Shown piece after piece: positions 22,724 to 35,500 of a DNA stretch of 64,000 bases; the stretch's first letter is position 1; each line of letters opens with the position of its first letter. The DNA is from Ischnura elegans. Its lineage: Eukaryota; Arthropoda; Insecta; Odonata; Coenagrionidae. Where the stretch lies: positions 3,100,001 to 3,164,000 of the forward strand of contig NC_060254.1 of assembly GCF_921293095.1 (NCBI RefSeq). Reading direction: 5' to 3'. The translations under genes and the position numbers were made by a program. Under the pieces are notes generated by a model that saw nothing but the letters and a program-made list of their open reading frames with translations, had not been told where the DNA came from and did not search any database.

Positions 22724-23384
22724 GGGTGGTTTCCTATTATTTTTTTATTGCCTGAATCGAAAGATTATTACTCCTGGAGTACGTATTTCACGCTTTTAGA
22801 TTTTTAACTGACGATATTTATTTTTGCCATTAGATGAAAAGTGAAAATTTTCAAGAGCGCGAAAACGCGACGGCTAAGTATGAATGCTGGGAAAACTCCG
22901 TGTTACGTTGTTCTGGTTCCCGCTGCCGCAAGTGAGGTGACCTTGGGGCGAGGCTCTGAGCGCTGATATGATGCATGCTGATAGCAGGTAGCAGAGTACC
23001 ATGCTAGCCGGTAGCGCTTGGCTTAAATAAGGATTATTAATACCTTATCAAACGAAGAAAACTTTCCGACCTTAGGCAATTTTAATAGGTGATTATTAAG
23101 ACATGTTTCCCTGATCTCTGTGCCTCATGCATGCATTGGTAATCTCAGACGATGTAAAACTCCTATCTACTCGTATAGAAACTAGGTCCCTGTGACGTCA
23201 CGTGGAGTGGCATCGCATGGGCGCCAATCTGGCCTTTTTCAAATGAAGATAAAATTGTCCATTGCAATTCATCTAAAGCGGTAGGTATATATAAAACCAA
23301 ATAATTTGTATTTGTGAATACACTAATGGTGGGTAACTAATCGCAATCAATGCCTTTCGTTTTCTTTGATGAAGGAAACTACCC
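22724..23384. mobile_element. MITE (GGGTGGTTTCCT ends), copy 1
   Basis: The left end GGGTGGTTTCCT is inverted at the right end (AGGAAACTACCC), and TA dinucleotides flank both sides (22722-22723, 23385-23386). This suggests a Tc1/mariner-type insertion. The 661-bp copy is closely related along its whole length to 59792-60434. Both contain GTGACGTCAC-like sequence and GTGGCATCGCATGGGCGCCAATCTGGCC. No transposase is encoded. Confidence 0.82.
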
Positions 23385-23386
23385 TA

Positions 23387-25059
23387 TTCCTTACATTGAT
23401 TTGTAATGAAAAATACAATTTTTGGGGAAAAAGGATAATATATAAGTATGATGATTTGGTGGTTGAGGGTATTATTGGAGGAATAGCAGATGTTTCATTT
23501 TTCGCTAACTCCTCACTGAACACTTTTTGCATCCAATAGGGAACTTGCATATATTTCAGATATAATCAAAAGCCCCAAAATTATATAAAAATATATGTTT
23601 GCATACCTCGGTGAACGTTTTTTTATTATTTTATGACGTGGTTTGCGATATTTAATGCATCAAAGTTCACGAGAATTTTCAAATGCAAGTAAGAAGCGAA
23701 AACGCCCGATGATTGGCTGGTAGAAAAGTGACGTCATAGTTCAGTACGAGGAGAGACGGCGGCACGGCCATAGTATAGGTTGCATACTTATACATGCGAC
23801 GGCGTGGTTATGATTCATTTATTGAAGTGCAGACGTATCGGAGTTGTTCATTGTGACTTCAGGGCTATTATATGATCTATTTCTCCTCCATTGAAAGCGA
23901 TAGATTGCGTAAAGATGAAGGCATATGGTTATTCTTAGGCTGATCCTAGCAAGCTTCCTGTTACTGATTCCATCATGATAACAGGGTATTTTAGTGAAAC
24001 TGTAGACTTCGTCGGCTCGGAAAGTCGATGCCGAGAAATGGATAGGTAGCTGATGTGCATCTGTAATGTTTTATAGTTCATAACAAAGTGAGACTTGCGT
24101 ATAATATTGGCGAAAGCGTATACTCATGTGAAATGTGTATTCTTTTGGCAGTCCGGTAGAGTCTTATGGTGAACTTATTTCCACCTCGAAGCTGTCGATG
24201 ATACTTTCAACTTAAAAATACCTTGCCTGGAAGGCGACAGGAAGCTCTGAGGAAGCCAGACTATTAATGTTTCAATTTAGTAGCGATAATATAGACGAAC
24301 TTCCAACACAATCTACCATCTTGTGACTAAAAACCCCGAAACCACTTCCTATTCTGCAGAAAGAATCGGTCAATCGCACTTCGATCAATATAATAAACAC
24401 AACGTCTTCAGGTGATAATAAGTTACTTTTGAAATGAAATACTTCCTAAATTAGCATTAAAATGTGAATGTTTTCCAAACAGAGTCTTTAATACATTTTG
24501 GGAGCTTTTCTCACGATATATCTGAAACCTTCTCTAAAGGCGAGCTCATCGTCATTGCGATCGGTTGTCACTTAAAAATTCCGTATCGGAATTCCTAGAG
24601 GGATGACTTTTCGACGATGACCGTGATCACCTGCACTCTCACTATCACTGGAACCCGTGGTGAAAATATCATCCCAATCCAATATCTATTTGGTTTTAAC
24701 TGGGGAAAGAGCAACATAGAACTGCACATTCTTTGGGCAACTTTGGGTTTGACTTTCCCTCAAACACACCATTTCCCCTGTGGTGCACATCAGTCCTATC
24801 TTTATACGATGGCCTGACAACCTTTAAATGGATCCTTGGTTTATCCTGACAACCAACTAAATGGAAATTGCTGATCCATACATGTCCATTCTTATCTCCA
24901 TAATTTCCAAATCAAAGGCCGCGGAACATTCCTCTTGTGACTCAACTTTTTTTTGAAAAGCAAGCAACGGCGCAGAATAAAATCAAAGAATGCTGCGATT
25001 CATTTTTTGTGACCACCTCTGGATTCCATTCTTTTTCTATCTACAACTTCCTTTATCTT
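23387..25059. other. No recognisable gene
   Basis: AT-rich with short chance frames. A GTGACGTCATAG word occurs near 23732. The phrase CCTGACAACC is repeated at 24814 and 24845. No transposon ends were defined. Confidence 0.45.
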
Positions 25060-25447
25060 TCGGGGTAAACTATGGGACAAGATAATGTTTAAATATTTTC
25101 ATTAATTTATAACAAAATATAAGTTCTAAAAATACCCAAAAGCCATTTTATTAATCCGCACTGATGAGTGTAAATTAATGTGGAAGATGAATGCTGTAGA
25201 CGTAGTAGTTTTCCTTAGGTTGAGTTGCAAAGTTCATGAAGTTGACAAAACGGCTAATTTTTCGGTGCGCGGAGTCATTTATTGCACTGACCGTGTCTAC
25301 ATTTTTCAATTTTTTGGTAATAAAATAAATCAGAATTTAGGATAAAATTTCCTTTAAAATGACGTATAGTTCATTTTTATAGCATGTAGTGAAGCCAGGA
25401 TATAAATTTGCAAAGTACAGCGGCACATCATTTTGACGCCGACATAG
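25060..25447 (-). mobile_element. Penelope-like element 3' end, copy
   Basis: This segment matches 16165-16567 in the same orientation: C-terminal codons (NDVPLYFANLYPGF...) and a 3' UTR with AAGCCATTTTATTAAT and GTTCATGAAGTTGACAAAACGG. Only the last roughly 20 codons and the UTR are present, so it is a severely 5'-truncated copy. Confidence 0.75.
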
Positions 25448-27097
25448 TAGAAGAAAACGCTGTCTTCTTGGCTGGCACTCGAATGCATGAGGATCAACGT
25501 TGCTCTATATTTTCATATTTCCTCCCTTGATTTTAAACATCATGGAATTTTCTATGTCCTTCCGTAACTGAAATTGAACAAGTGCCTTAATAATTTGAGT
25601 CCATCGTAACCATCGAGAAACACCTATCTCGATTTTTGTTCGGAAGTTGAGTTTTTATTCTACGGCGGCCGAATTATCAAAAAATCTCAGTTTCAAGTTA
25701 TTCAGTCAATGAAATATGGAAATATTATTTATATTAAAGTTATCTTCGCTCACATAGCACACGGGTTTATCATTCCGTTTATCATACTCTTATTTTTCCG
25801 TAACGCTCGATCCCGACAGACGGCTTGCATCGAGGCTTTTCTTCTAATTTCCTCCGTGGAATGCAGACGAAAATTTTTTCTGGGGTGTTATTGCACAGAG
25901 GTACAATGCACCACTTGTAATTTTTCCTTATTTCACCCACGTTCTCCTTTAAACGCAACGTGGCTCTTCCAAACCTGCAGTTACTGGGCTTGGATCTTGG
26001 ACTCGTACTGAACTATGACGTCACAGCCAAAGATTAGTGGGGGCGGTATTTTTTAGCCCGCGAAACTCGGGCGACTTTTGGGAGTCATTTTCTAGGGTAT
26101 AAACTGAATTTTAAGCGGAAAAAAGTATATTGCGGTACTAAGTGTTTACTGTAGTATATCAGCATACTGTTTATAAAAAGTATGCAATTTCCCTATTCGG
26201 ATGAAGTTTCAGTTACGGTTCTACCGGACGTATTTTCAGGTGGAAATTGATATATGGATTTAAAAGAGAAAAATAGTAATAGTAATAACTGAAAGTGCCG
26301 TTCAACGATCTCAAAGATTCCGTGGTCCAGATTTTCAGCTCTATTTAAAACGGTCATCTTGTATTGCCTAGGTCGCAAGAAACAGATATCCATGGTCATA
26401 AAATGAAAAATGATGCTCATCGAGATCTATATTATATTAAATAATAATTTTCTTTTTAAGTAACATAGTTTATATTAGGTTTGAGAGTGTGAATGTGAAG
26501 TGCTCCTGGGAATTATTCAAAGTAAAATAATGAATCGCTTATTTTCCATTTATTTGGTGCAATGCACAGAATATTAAAACGCTACATGACCTATAAATAA
26601 CATATTTTAAGTACCTAAAAAGCGAAAAAAAAATGGAGTATTTTTTTTTAATGGTCGTCATCACAGGATAAAGTGAAGCGAATCTTAAGTTTCCAATGCT
26701 CTTGTTGCTATGGCACACACCGCCGAACCCCGACCGCTTGTTAAAAAAATAGCGTAACACTCACAATCAGCGTCGAAAGCGGATTTTGAATTTTCTCCAG
26801 ACATGACTTTGCGTCAATTCTTCCAGTTTGTATCAATGATCGCGTAAAATTAGCATCCGTCGTTTCGTAACGTCATGGCACCCAAAATCAGTTCTAAAAA
26901 TCTGAAAATACCCAAAATAAAGAAAAGTATCATATTGACAGAAAATATAATTTTTTCACCCCCAAGAAATTCCCAAATAGCGTCTGCAAGAACTTATCTG
27001 TAGGATTTTCCAAGAAATTAGAAAAATGCCATTCCATAGAAAATTTTGTCACGTTTGCAGGCCTGCACCGAGGCAACAACGAATTTACACGGCAATA
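25448..27097. other. No recognisable gene
   Basis: AT-rich with short chance frames, the longest being 100 codons at 25709-26011, which I do not recognise and regard as chance. A TGACGTCACAG word lies at 26016. Confidence 0.45.
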
Positions 27098-28064
27098 GTC
27101 ATTAGTAGTGATGGGCAAAGTCGATCATTTTAGTGATTCAATCATTTTGACTCGAGTCACATAAATGATTCAATCAATTGATTCAATCATTATGATCGAA
27201 AAGACTCAAATGAATCAAGATCGAAAAGACTCAAAGGAATCAAGATCGAAAAGACTCAAAGGAGTCATGATTGAAAAGACTCAAAAGGAATCATGATCGA
27301 AAAGACTCAAAAGGAATCAAGATCGAAAAGACTCAATCAATGGATGTAATAAATCACTTTGAATAATCGAATAAATACTGCCTCATCTGCGAAGAGCATT
27401 GGTAACGCTGATTGCTATCCATATTATCATTTCATATACTATTTTGATTGTGAATTCCTAGATGAGTAAATTAGATTGAAAAAATGAAGGAAGCAGTGTC
27501 ATGAAAATATTTGGGAAGGCGAAACTGCCACAGTTTCTTAACACTAATAAAATAATTTCTAACTATAGTTGATCAAAATATAACACAAAATACACCACAC
27601 AATGCATGAATCTGATCTGCAGGATAATTTTATGAACGGCACAATAAAATATAACCAGCTTTAACTTCTACTTCTTAACGTTCTCCTACAGGAGTCATCT
27701 TAATATTTTCCTTTTACGTGTATTGGTGTTATTAATACTGATAACTGCTGGAAAACATTTAAGAAAAAGATTACACAAGTATTCAGTTCTTCATAACATA
27801 GTATTTAATTTTATCACAACTATTTCTGCCCTGACGAAAAGAGATTAAGCATCAGTCCATGAACATACGTATGTTCATGCATCGGTCGTTCCAAATTTTG
27901 AATCAAACCGGAAACCGAGATGATTGATATGAAACCGGAAGTCGGAGTGATTGATGATTGATGATCGACTTGTTTAACGAAATGAATCATGAGTCATTTG
28001 ATTCACCTAGTGATTCAATCTTTTTGATCGAATCGTTCATGATCGACCCATCACTAGTCATTAA
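27098..28064. mobile_element. hAT-type non-autonomous element with 8-bp target duplication
   Basis: The element runs 27106-28056. It starts TAGTGATGGGCAAAGTCGATCA, and its right end inverted reads TAGTGATGGGTCGATCATGA. The flanks GTCATTAG (27098-27105) and GTCATTAA (28057-28064) match at 7 of 8 bases. The TAGTGATGGG ends and 8-bp duplication indicate a hAT superfamily MITE. The interior has no transposase but contains a tandem array near the left end. Confidence 0.88.
27194..27335. repeat. 25-26-bp tandem array in the hAT element
   Basis: About six units of GATCGAAAAGACTCAAAGGAATCAA with small changes. The array lies just inside the left end, and shorter matches (GATTCAATC, ATGATTGA, TGATCGA) occur near the right end. 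A subterminal transposase-binding array is a reasonable inference. Confidence 0.8.
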
Positions 28065-29508
28065 TTTCATTGATTACCAACCAGTAGTGAATATTGGTGC
28101 AAAATTTCCGGTTCCTATCTCGAAAAATGCCATTTTATAATTTTGTCTTTTTTTACAGATCTCATTTCAGTGAGCAACGGAACCACCTTACGCTCACTGA
28201 CACAGAAACCTAATATTAACTCGTTTGAAGTAAAGAACTTGTGGGTGCATACAATCAAAACGATAACCGCCTCCTCATTAATACATAACAGTGCTCCATT
28301 GTTGTTTGAGGCTATTTTCTGGTAGCATTCGCTTCCATTTCGAGCGTAACAATTGACGTAGAAAGATCTTTTATATTAGCCTCAGAGTAACTACGGATGA
28401 TAAATTTAAACTCTGGAAGCGTAAATTATGTTAGTATCATAAGTTTAGATATGATTTTTGAGAATGATTAATTTCGATTTGTTTACCTAGCCTTTATAAA
28501 AGATGGTTTTGCTCACAATTAAATTATCAGACAGATTTTTAGGTAGTGGTCGAAGTGAAGTCGAAGTCTTCCAGAGTGGTAAATCAAATTTCGCCTAAAA
28601 AAACAATTTAAATACTTGAATATCTCTTAAATAATGCATTAGTTAAATTAAGTTTACTAAAAGACTTGTGCTTTTGCCCGAAATTGTTATTTTAGCATTA
28701 GTCACCGATAACGTGTCAATCGTATTACCCGCTAAAGAGAGATGCGTAGGGTACGAAATAAACATTTTCGCCGCTGAGAGCGCTGAAAACGGTCGGATTT
28801 CATGCAAAGAAAAAAATTATAACATTAGCTGGAGAACAACCATCATAACTAAATAGTACTAGCTCTGTATTTTAAAATTGTCGTGGTTCTAAATATGAGA
28901 AATATTTGGCGATAAATGTAAACGATTGATGACAATTTAGGCGATTAATGACAGATAAGGTCGCTGATAAGGCAAGTGTCGGCCTATAATAATGCCACAC
29001 TAGTCCTCAAATCAAATCTTTCAAGATAATGTAGAGTAATAAAAATTACAGGTTCTCAGGACATTGATGCAACTTGGCCTGCCACGACATTTCTTTTATC
29101 CCTCAGAAATTAGAAATACATGCGTGGGACGGATTGATGCGCAATAGCTGTATAAATGGCTTTGCAAATTTTCATTACTATTGCCAACATATAAATATTT
29201 TGGATTTCCAACTTCAATAAAAAAATATTTCACGTATGTAATCGCCAAAAAAAGCCTAAATATTGTTATTAAACGTAGTAAATTATCCTAATATTCTAAA
29301 TTTCAAAGAATTGTCCTCATAATTACGAAATTAATTACTTTATATTTTTCTTAAGTTGCCTATGTACGGTACCAGTTTTTCCTGTTTGTGATATGTATGA
29401 AAAATTCAGTTCCAGATCGAACGCAGCTGATACGCTGAAATGGTGTCGTGTAAACGGTGATGGTTTACTATTTAATATCTATTCAGTAGTATTTTGATAC
29501 CGAGTGTC
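28065..29508. other. Upstream region and presumed 5' UTR of the FAM91 gene
   Basis: No other gene is visible. The start codon at 29509 is preceded by an ATTCAGTAG word at 29480-29488 and AATTCAGTTCC at 29404-29413, each containing a TCAGT core similar to the arthropod initiator. I cannot choose a transcription start from sequence alone. Confidence 0.4.
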
Positions 29509-29580
29509 ATGAATGGCGAGATTGAGTATCACATTCGCCACAATTTACCGTGGGCCAAACTCCCAGCTAATGTAAAACAG
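29509..29580 (+). CDS. FAM91A1: FAM91A1 exon 1 (codons 1-24)
   Basis: Starts at ATG 29509 and ends with CAG before GTAGGT. It encodes [20 protein letters not shown] and onwards to VKQ. The start is chosen because the conserved N-terminus begins here. The exon ends in phase 0. Confidence 0.9.
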
Positions 29581-32500
29581 GTAGGTTGAGAATGTTCTTG
29601 TTTACATTTAGTGAAGTTAAGTGATTGTGCAGTGGCTCATGTTTTGGTGTTTCTTTTCGTTATTTTTTAAATCTATGCCTTGAGAGCAACTCTAATGCCC
29701 ACTTTAATATGTTTGTGGCTTTTATAAACTTGGAAACTATTCGTTTTTAATTTAAATTGAATGCTTTTTCTGTTGCAGAGCCTGGGAAATTCACAAAAGG
29801 AATATGAAAAGTGTATTATAAATTTCAGCATTAAGAATCAGCTTAGATATCGTGGAAATTTAGGTTTGTATGTTACTATAAAAATAGTTGACGTGCGATG
29901 CATAATGTGTGATACCCTGTTGTTATGTTTTGATTTCCATCGAGGCAGTCCATTGGTCATAAAACGCTTTCATTGATTTCCGAACGGCGTAAATCAGATG
30001 CAAATAGAATTAATATACTTTTCTTAATGTTACTCTAAAAGTTTATCGCGTTAAGGCACACTTCATATTCTCAAAATCATCAAAATTGAGTGAGAAAGCA
30101 ATGGTTCTAAGTGGGTGCTTCATTTTAAATGTAAATAAATTCCTAGTGTGTGAAACTTGGGTAATTTATCCTCAATTTTTTCCCTCCTCTTTGTTGAATA
30201 TCCACTCGGTTTTTCTAAATTCTGATTCATCTTCTTTGTTATTAGTACGGCATGTGCACAAAGATGAGAAACGTTACTACGAGGAGCTTCTTGCCTACAG
30301 CAAGGAGAGTCTCCTTCTCTACCCCTATCACCTTTCCGATGTTGTTGTCCGAGGACTCCGTGCTACGCCATTCCAATATTATGTATCTGTTGTGGAAGCG
30401 ACCATGGAGAAAGAGAGATCGTACGATTCCTTACCAAACTTCACTGCTGCTGATTGTGAGTAAATTATGAATGTTGTAATCTATCATCAGGAAAGAAATA
30501 CCATGTTAGTATTTCGTCGTTGTTTTCCTTCCTCGGTATTTGTGTTGCAACTCAGAACTTGTGTTCATTTCATTTTTAGTTCAGGTTTAGACGGTCTAAA
30601 GCTATATTTTCTCTTGGTCGGCCTCCTGATTTCATTAGCATGCTGACTGTCAAACCGTGGAGTCACTAATTTTTTGTTTTAAGTGTGGCTGGGCATCATT
30701 GGTTGGAATGGGGTATTGTTAGAGAAAGTTGCTACTCTAATTGCCTGGCTCATACTGAAAACCATCCTGAAGTCATTCTTTTATAATACTTAATGTGAGC
30801 CATTAAAATATTATTAATGGAGTTAACTAGCGTTTCAAATATTTGCTCTTAGTGGACATGATAAGTTTTTGTCAACTCTGTCGGCTATGGTTGAGGTAGA
30901 AGATGAGTAAGGGGGTGGACTAAGAAAGGAAAATAATTGTGCAGAATGAGCTGTGTGTGGGTATCTCTTTGGAGCAGCCTTGTGTCCATGTTTCTTACCC
31001 TGCTTTCAAGCCTTCTCCTAGTTGCTGTGAAGCCTGCAAAGTCCGATTCCCGTGTCACGTAGTACTCCATATTTTTCCTCGGCATGTTTTGATTGAACCC
31101 CCTGTTATTGCTGTTTTTGATTCTATTGTAAATTTACTCTCTCAGTGTTCTCTTTGTAGAAAATGTGATCAATTCAGCTAAATTTACTTATGTACCATCC
31201 TGTTAATCTCCTCAGTAGGAGAGTTTGGTGGAGGGTGTTAGAACATCAGCCATTGACAGAAAAGATAAGAAGAAGGTGTGCAATGATGATATTTGATGAC
31301 CAAGTCCCACCTAGCACTTATATTCCTGTATTGTTTGCGAGAAAAGCAAAATCCTATTTCTGTCAATTCTGCAAAATATCACTCTTTATTTTATCATTTC
31401 CGTTGAACCAAGAGAAGCAGCAAGGTATCAAGATGGTGTTCTCTGTATTAATCTGGAAGATATCTGTGTTTAGGTGCTCATGCTGCATAAAGCTAGCTCA
31501 TAGCTTTATGTCATAGCATATAGACAGTCACACTTCTCCTTTCTCATGCGGCCACCCCATTTATCCGAAGTATTGTGTAAATATTCATGAAGATGCACTA
31601 AAAATGCTAGACAGGAAAATAATTGAGGAATAGACACAATGTTGTTTCATTTTTTGTACTATGTTGATGGAGACTTTTGCTGGGTGGTGCAGCATGCGTA
31701 GCAAGGTTTTTGGGTTGACCTCCGTGTCGTTTCATCTTCATGACGACAGTTTTGCCGGCGTTTCAACCCGAAAACCTTGCTACGCATTTTTTGTACTAGT
31801 TCAACATTGGTAGTTTTGCTGGTGAAAATGGTGAGGTGATGTATGCAAAGAATTTAGTGAACCTGTTTTTTTCTGACTTATCTAAAGTGGTTAAAAAGGA
31901 TAAAAGAAATTCATATGGAAGAGTAGGGATGTTGTATCTGTTGATTTAATACTCGATATATTGCTATTTAAGGAAATAATTCTGAAATTAGAGCTCATTA
32001 TGAAATATGTATGTGCACACTAAGTCTTGAAGAAAATACACACTTTCACCATGGAATAACTCACCACTTTCACATTTCATTATTCAATGAGGCTATAGCA
32101 GTCACAGTGGGAGTATGGTAGCTAAGGGGGTAGAACGCTAGGCTGCTGATTGAATGGACGCCGGTTCAAATCCTGGGTGAAGTCTTCGGACACGCCAAAC
32201 AGAATCCGGAAAGTGTGAGACGGCCCAGGGAAACAAACTGACTCAGTGAAATTCATGGGCTTAGTTTTGGGTGAACTCTACCCTCACCTATCCAAGCCAA
32301 CCTTCGAGTTGAATCACTGAGTGAGGGGGTGAATGATAAAAGACTTTCTGAGGAGAATGAAGGCAATTGCAAAAAGGTTGATAGAATTTAGGCTTCTCCG
32401 TTTTAATGTTATCAAACTACACATGAGGCGTGCAGTGGTGGGAAATAGAGAATTTTTAACTTTAAAGTATTTCATGCATCAACTATCCATCATCTTCGCG

Positions 32501-35500
32501 GAATTAAGTCTTTTAGGGTACCTTTATACTAAGTGCCAAAATTACACAGAGGAAAAACCATTTTTATGATGATAATAATTTTACAATTATTCCTGTTAGG
32601 TTATAAAGTAGGGTACAAATAAGTGCACCAATGTGATTAGATATAGGAGTAAAATTTACCTGATTAAGTAGAAAGGTAAATTCTATAACATGCATTTCAT
32701 AAATGACAGAATTTGCATTTGCTTAAAAAAAATCAGCAATGCTCTGTTAGGCTTTTATTTTTAGGATGTCCTTTTAATTAACCGTGAATGATGATAGAGC
32801 GTTGATGTCGGGAAGGTCTTTGTTATATATTGCTGATGCAGCATAATAAGAAGCTAGTGAGAGGGAATGGTGATTGACGTGAATATCATCACAGTTGAGT
32901 GTTGTATATGAGAGTATTTGGTCATTTGTGGGAAAGGGCAGGTTAAGGTCAAGTTTGATAATTAATTAAAGTACAGTGAAGCGTGTAAAGTAGTGGAATC
33001 GTAAGTATGATATGTTTTTTGAAAATAGTGTCTGCCGGGAGTAGGGGAGAATGCAGCTGAATTTACTCATGTATTGCGCATGCGCATAGGCGCATGGCCT
33101 ATGGAGCATGCTGTTGTCTCAGGGATTTGAACCTGGATTTCCGGAATTTGCACCACGTGGTCTACCACCTGGACTACCAACAAATTTGGGAGATAAAGGT
33201 TTAAGAACCAGTCAAGGCAAATGATTTTCCCTAAGTGGAATTTTCTCACTTCATGTTTACTTGTGGGTGACTCTATATGAAGGTATGCTAGCCACTGGCT
33301 AGTAATATGTTGGTTCCTTGAATGATACCTTGTATAAGTCAGTATTTCCCCATTGATATTCCACAGGCTTGAGGTTATTAGGAATAGGACGGAATGAATA
33401 CATAGAATTGATGAATCAATGTCGGTCTGGAGGTCGACGGCTGTTTCGACGGAGAGGTGCGTCCGTGAAGGACTTGCTGCCTCCGAGACCTGTGGATGTG
33501 CACATTGAGCCTTGGTGGAAAGTGCAAGTGGGCTGCGTCACAGAGGAGGACATGAAGGTGAGCGCTAAGCATGTGACGTATTTGGTTTTCTTTCTTTACA
33601 AGGCATTATTCACACCATTCTGCCTTTTGATTCTTACCAATTTCTACTTTTAGTGCTGGGTTAGTTTATTTTTAACTAGCTAGCTGCACTAATAAATGTT
33701 TTTCTGTTAAATTTCATCTACATCTACATAGTACCCCACAAGCTGCCTGATTAGGTGTGTGGCAGGGCGTGATAGGATATCAGCCATTAGAATAAAAGAT
33801 AAGGAAATGCCCACGTTGATTTCCTCCATGCATTTATCAAATTCCTTCATTGCTGAGGGAAAAAAGCGAATCCCTACGCCTATCTGTTTGACAGAATATC
33901 TCTTTTAATTTATGGTTTCTGTCTGATCTATAAATATATAGAGGTTCTAAGATGATGTGTACATGCTGATGTCGGTAGAGTGTCTAATAATCTTTTAAAC
34001 ATTTTAATGGAAATGGAACTTGAGTGCTGACGTAAGGTGTGACTTATTCTTCTCACAGAAGAAACAACGATTAACTTTTTATAGCTGTGCAGCTGTATAT
34101 CTATTTTATGGTGTTGATATTCATTCATTTTGGAGCATTGATACTGGAGCAACACAATGTATGATGTTGCTGGATTTTAATTGATTCATATTATTAAATC
34201 GATATTTTGCAGGTTGGTAGTGCCTCTAATTTATCATGTATTTATTTTTGTTATTTCTAAAGTTAGCTTTCTATAGATATTTGAATTTTTGTTTACCGTG
34301 CACTACTCTAGTAAGCCCTCAATTAAGGCTAATGCATTGTTTATACCAGTTTATTTCAGTTGGCTTTAGCAAACGTAAAAATGTCTTTCATTATGAATAT
34401 GCAACATTTTTGCAAACTAAGACAATAAGCTATTGATTTTATGATTAAATCTTCTCAATCTCTCAAGTGATTTAGTTGAACTCTCACAATTCATAGTAAT
34501 CCTCTATTTTGATTTGACCTATGTCAATGCAGCTTGTGCCTGATGTGGAGAAAGAGGTCATTGACTGTGTCATAGATAACGGACCTCAGCGAACTGGTGA
34601 CCTGGATTTCCAAGCTGTCCACAGCCTATATAAGTATGTTTAAACGAGTTGTTTTGGTTTTATGTTACTAGCTGTTTATTCTGTTTTGGTAGCTCTTTTC
34701 ATTAATCCTTTCAGTGCCAGTGTCTTATCTAGTGTCCACTAAAGAGTGCTTGATCTTTGCAATTTACCAGTGATTTCATGAAGTATTGTAAAAAATTGTC
34801 TTTTTTCAGTGAGGAAATTTATAAAATGGCCTCTGTGGTGTGAGGGTGAAGCCTGCCAAACCAATAGTCTTGGGTTCAAGTCCTGCCTGGATATGTAGCC
34901 CCTATCCAGGACATGCGTGATTGTACATTTTTAATTGTTGGATATGTTGTTTGAGGTCACATGTGTGCTGTTTTCAAGGGGAAATGGGTTGAATGAAATA
35001 GGTTCCATAAACTTCTAATACTCATTCCATACTAATACATACTTATTTTATGCTTGTGCTACTTAAGCTGTGTGTTGCACTGCAAGGTGAGGTGGGGAAT
35101 GTGTATAAATACCTGACCGACGGATCCCACACATTCCCTTGTGCCGATTGATTGGCCAACTGGGTTTATAGGGAGCAATGGCCTATTTTTTTCACCTCGC
35201 TAGATAATTTCAAAAGTTTTGTAAGCTGGCTTTGTGTGCAGTCTTTGTAATTTCACTTGTCCTGCTAAGCCTGGTAGAAAAGAGTACAGTAGACCACTGA
35301 TTTACGACATTAATCTGTTCCGGCAGGACCGATTTTAAAGAAAATTCCATTGCATGTTGAATTGAATCAGATTTTAAGAGCATCAGAGCACATTAATAAT
35401 TTTTCCATGTGGAAATGTTTTGTTAACAATTAAGTTGGAGAGCCGCATGGTTGATTAAAGACTGTATTCCAATTGAAATTTGAAGAAGCGTGCACATATT

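Noticed and set aside
27194-27335. CRISPR-like regular repeats
   Set aside because: The units are contiguous without unique spacers and sit inside a eukaryotic hAT element.
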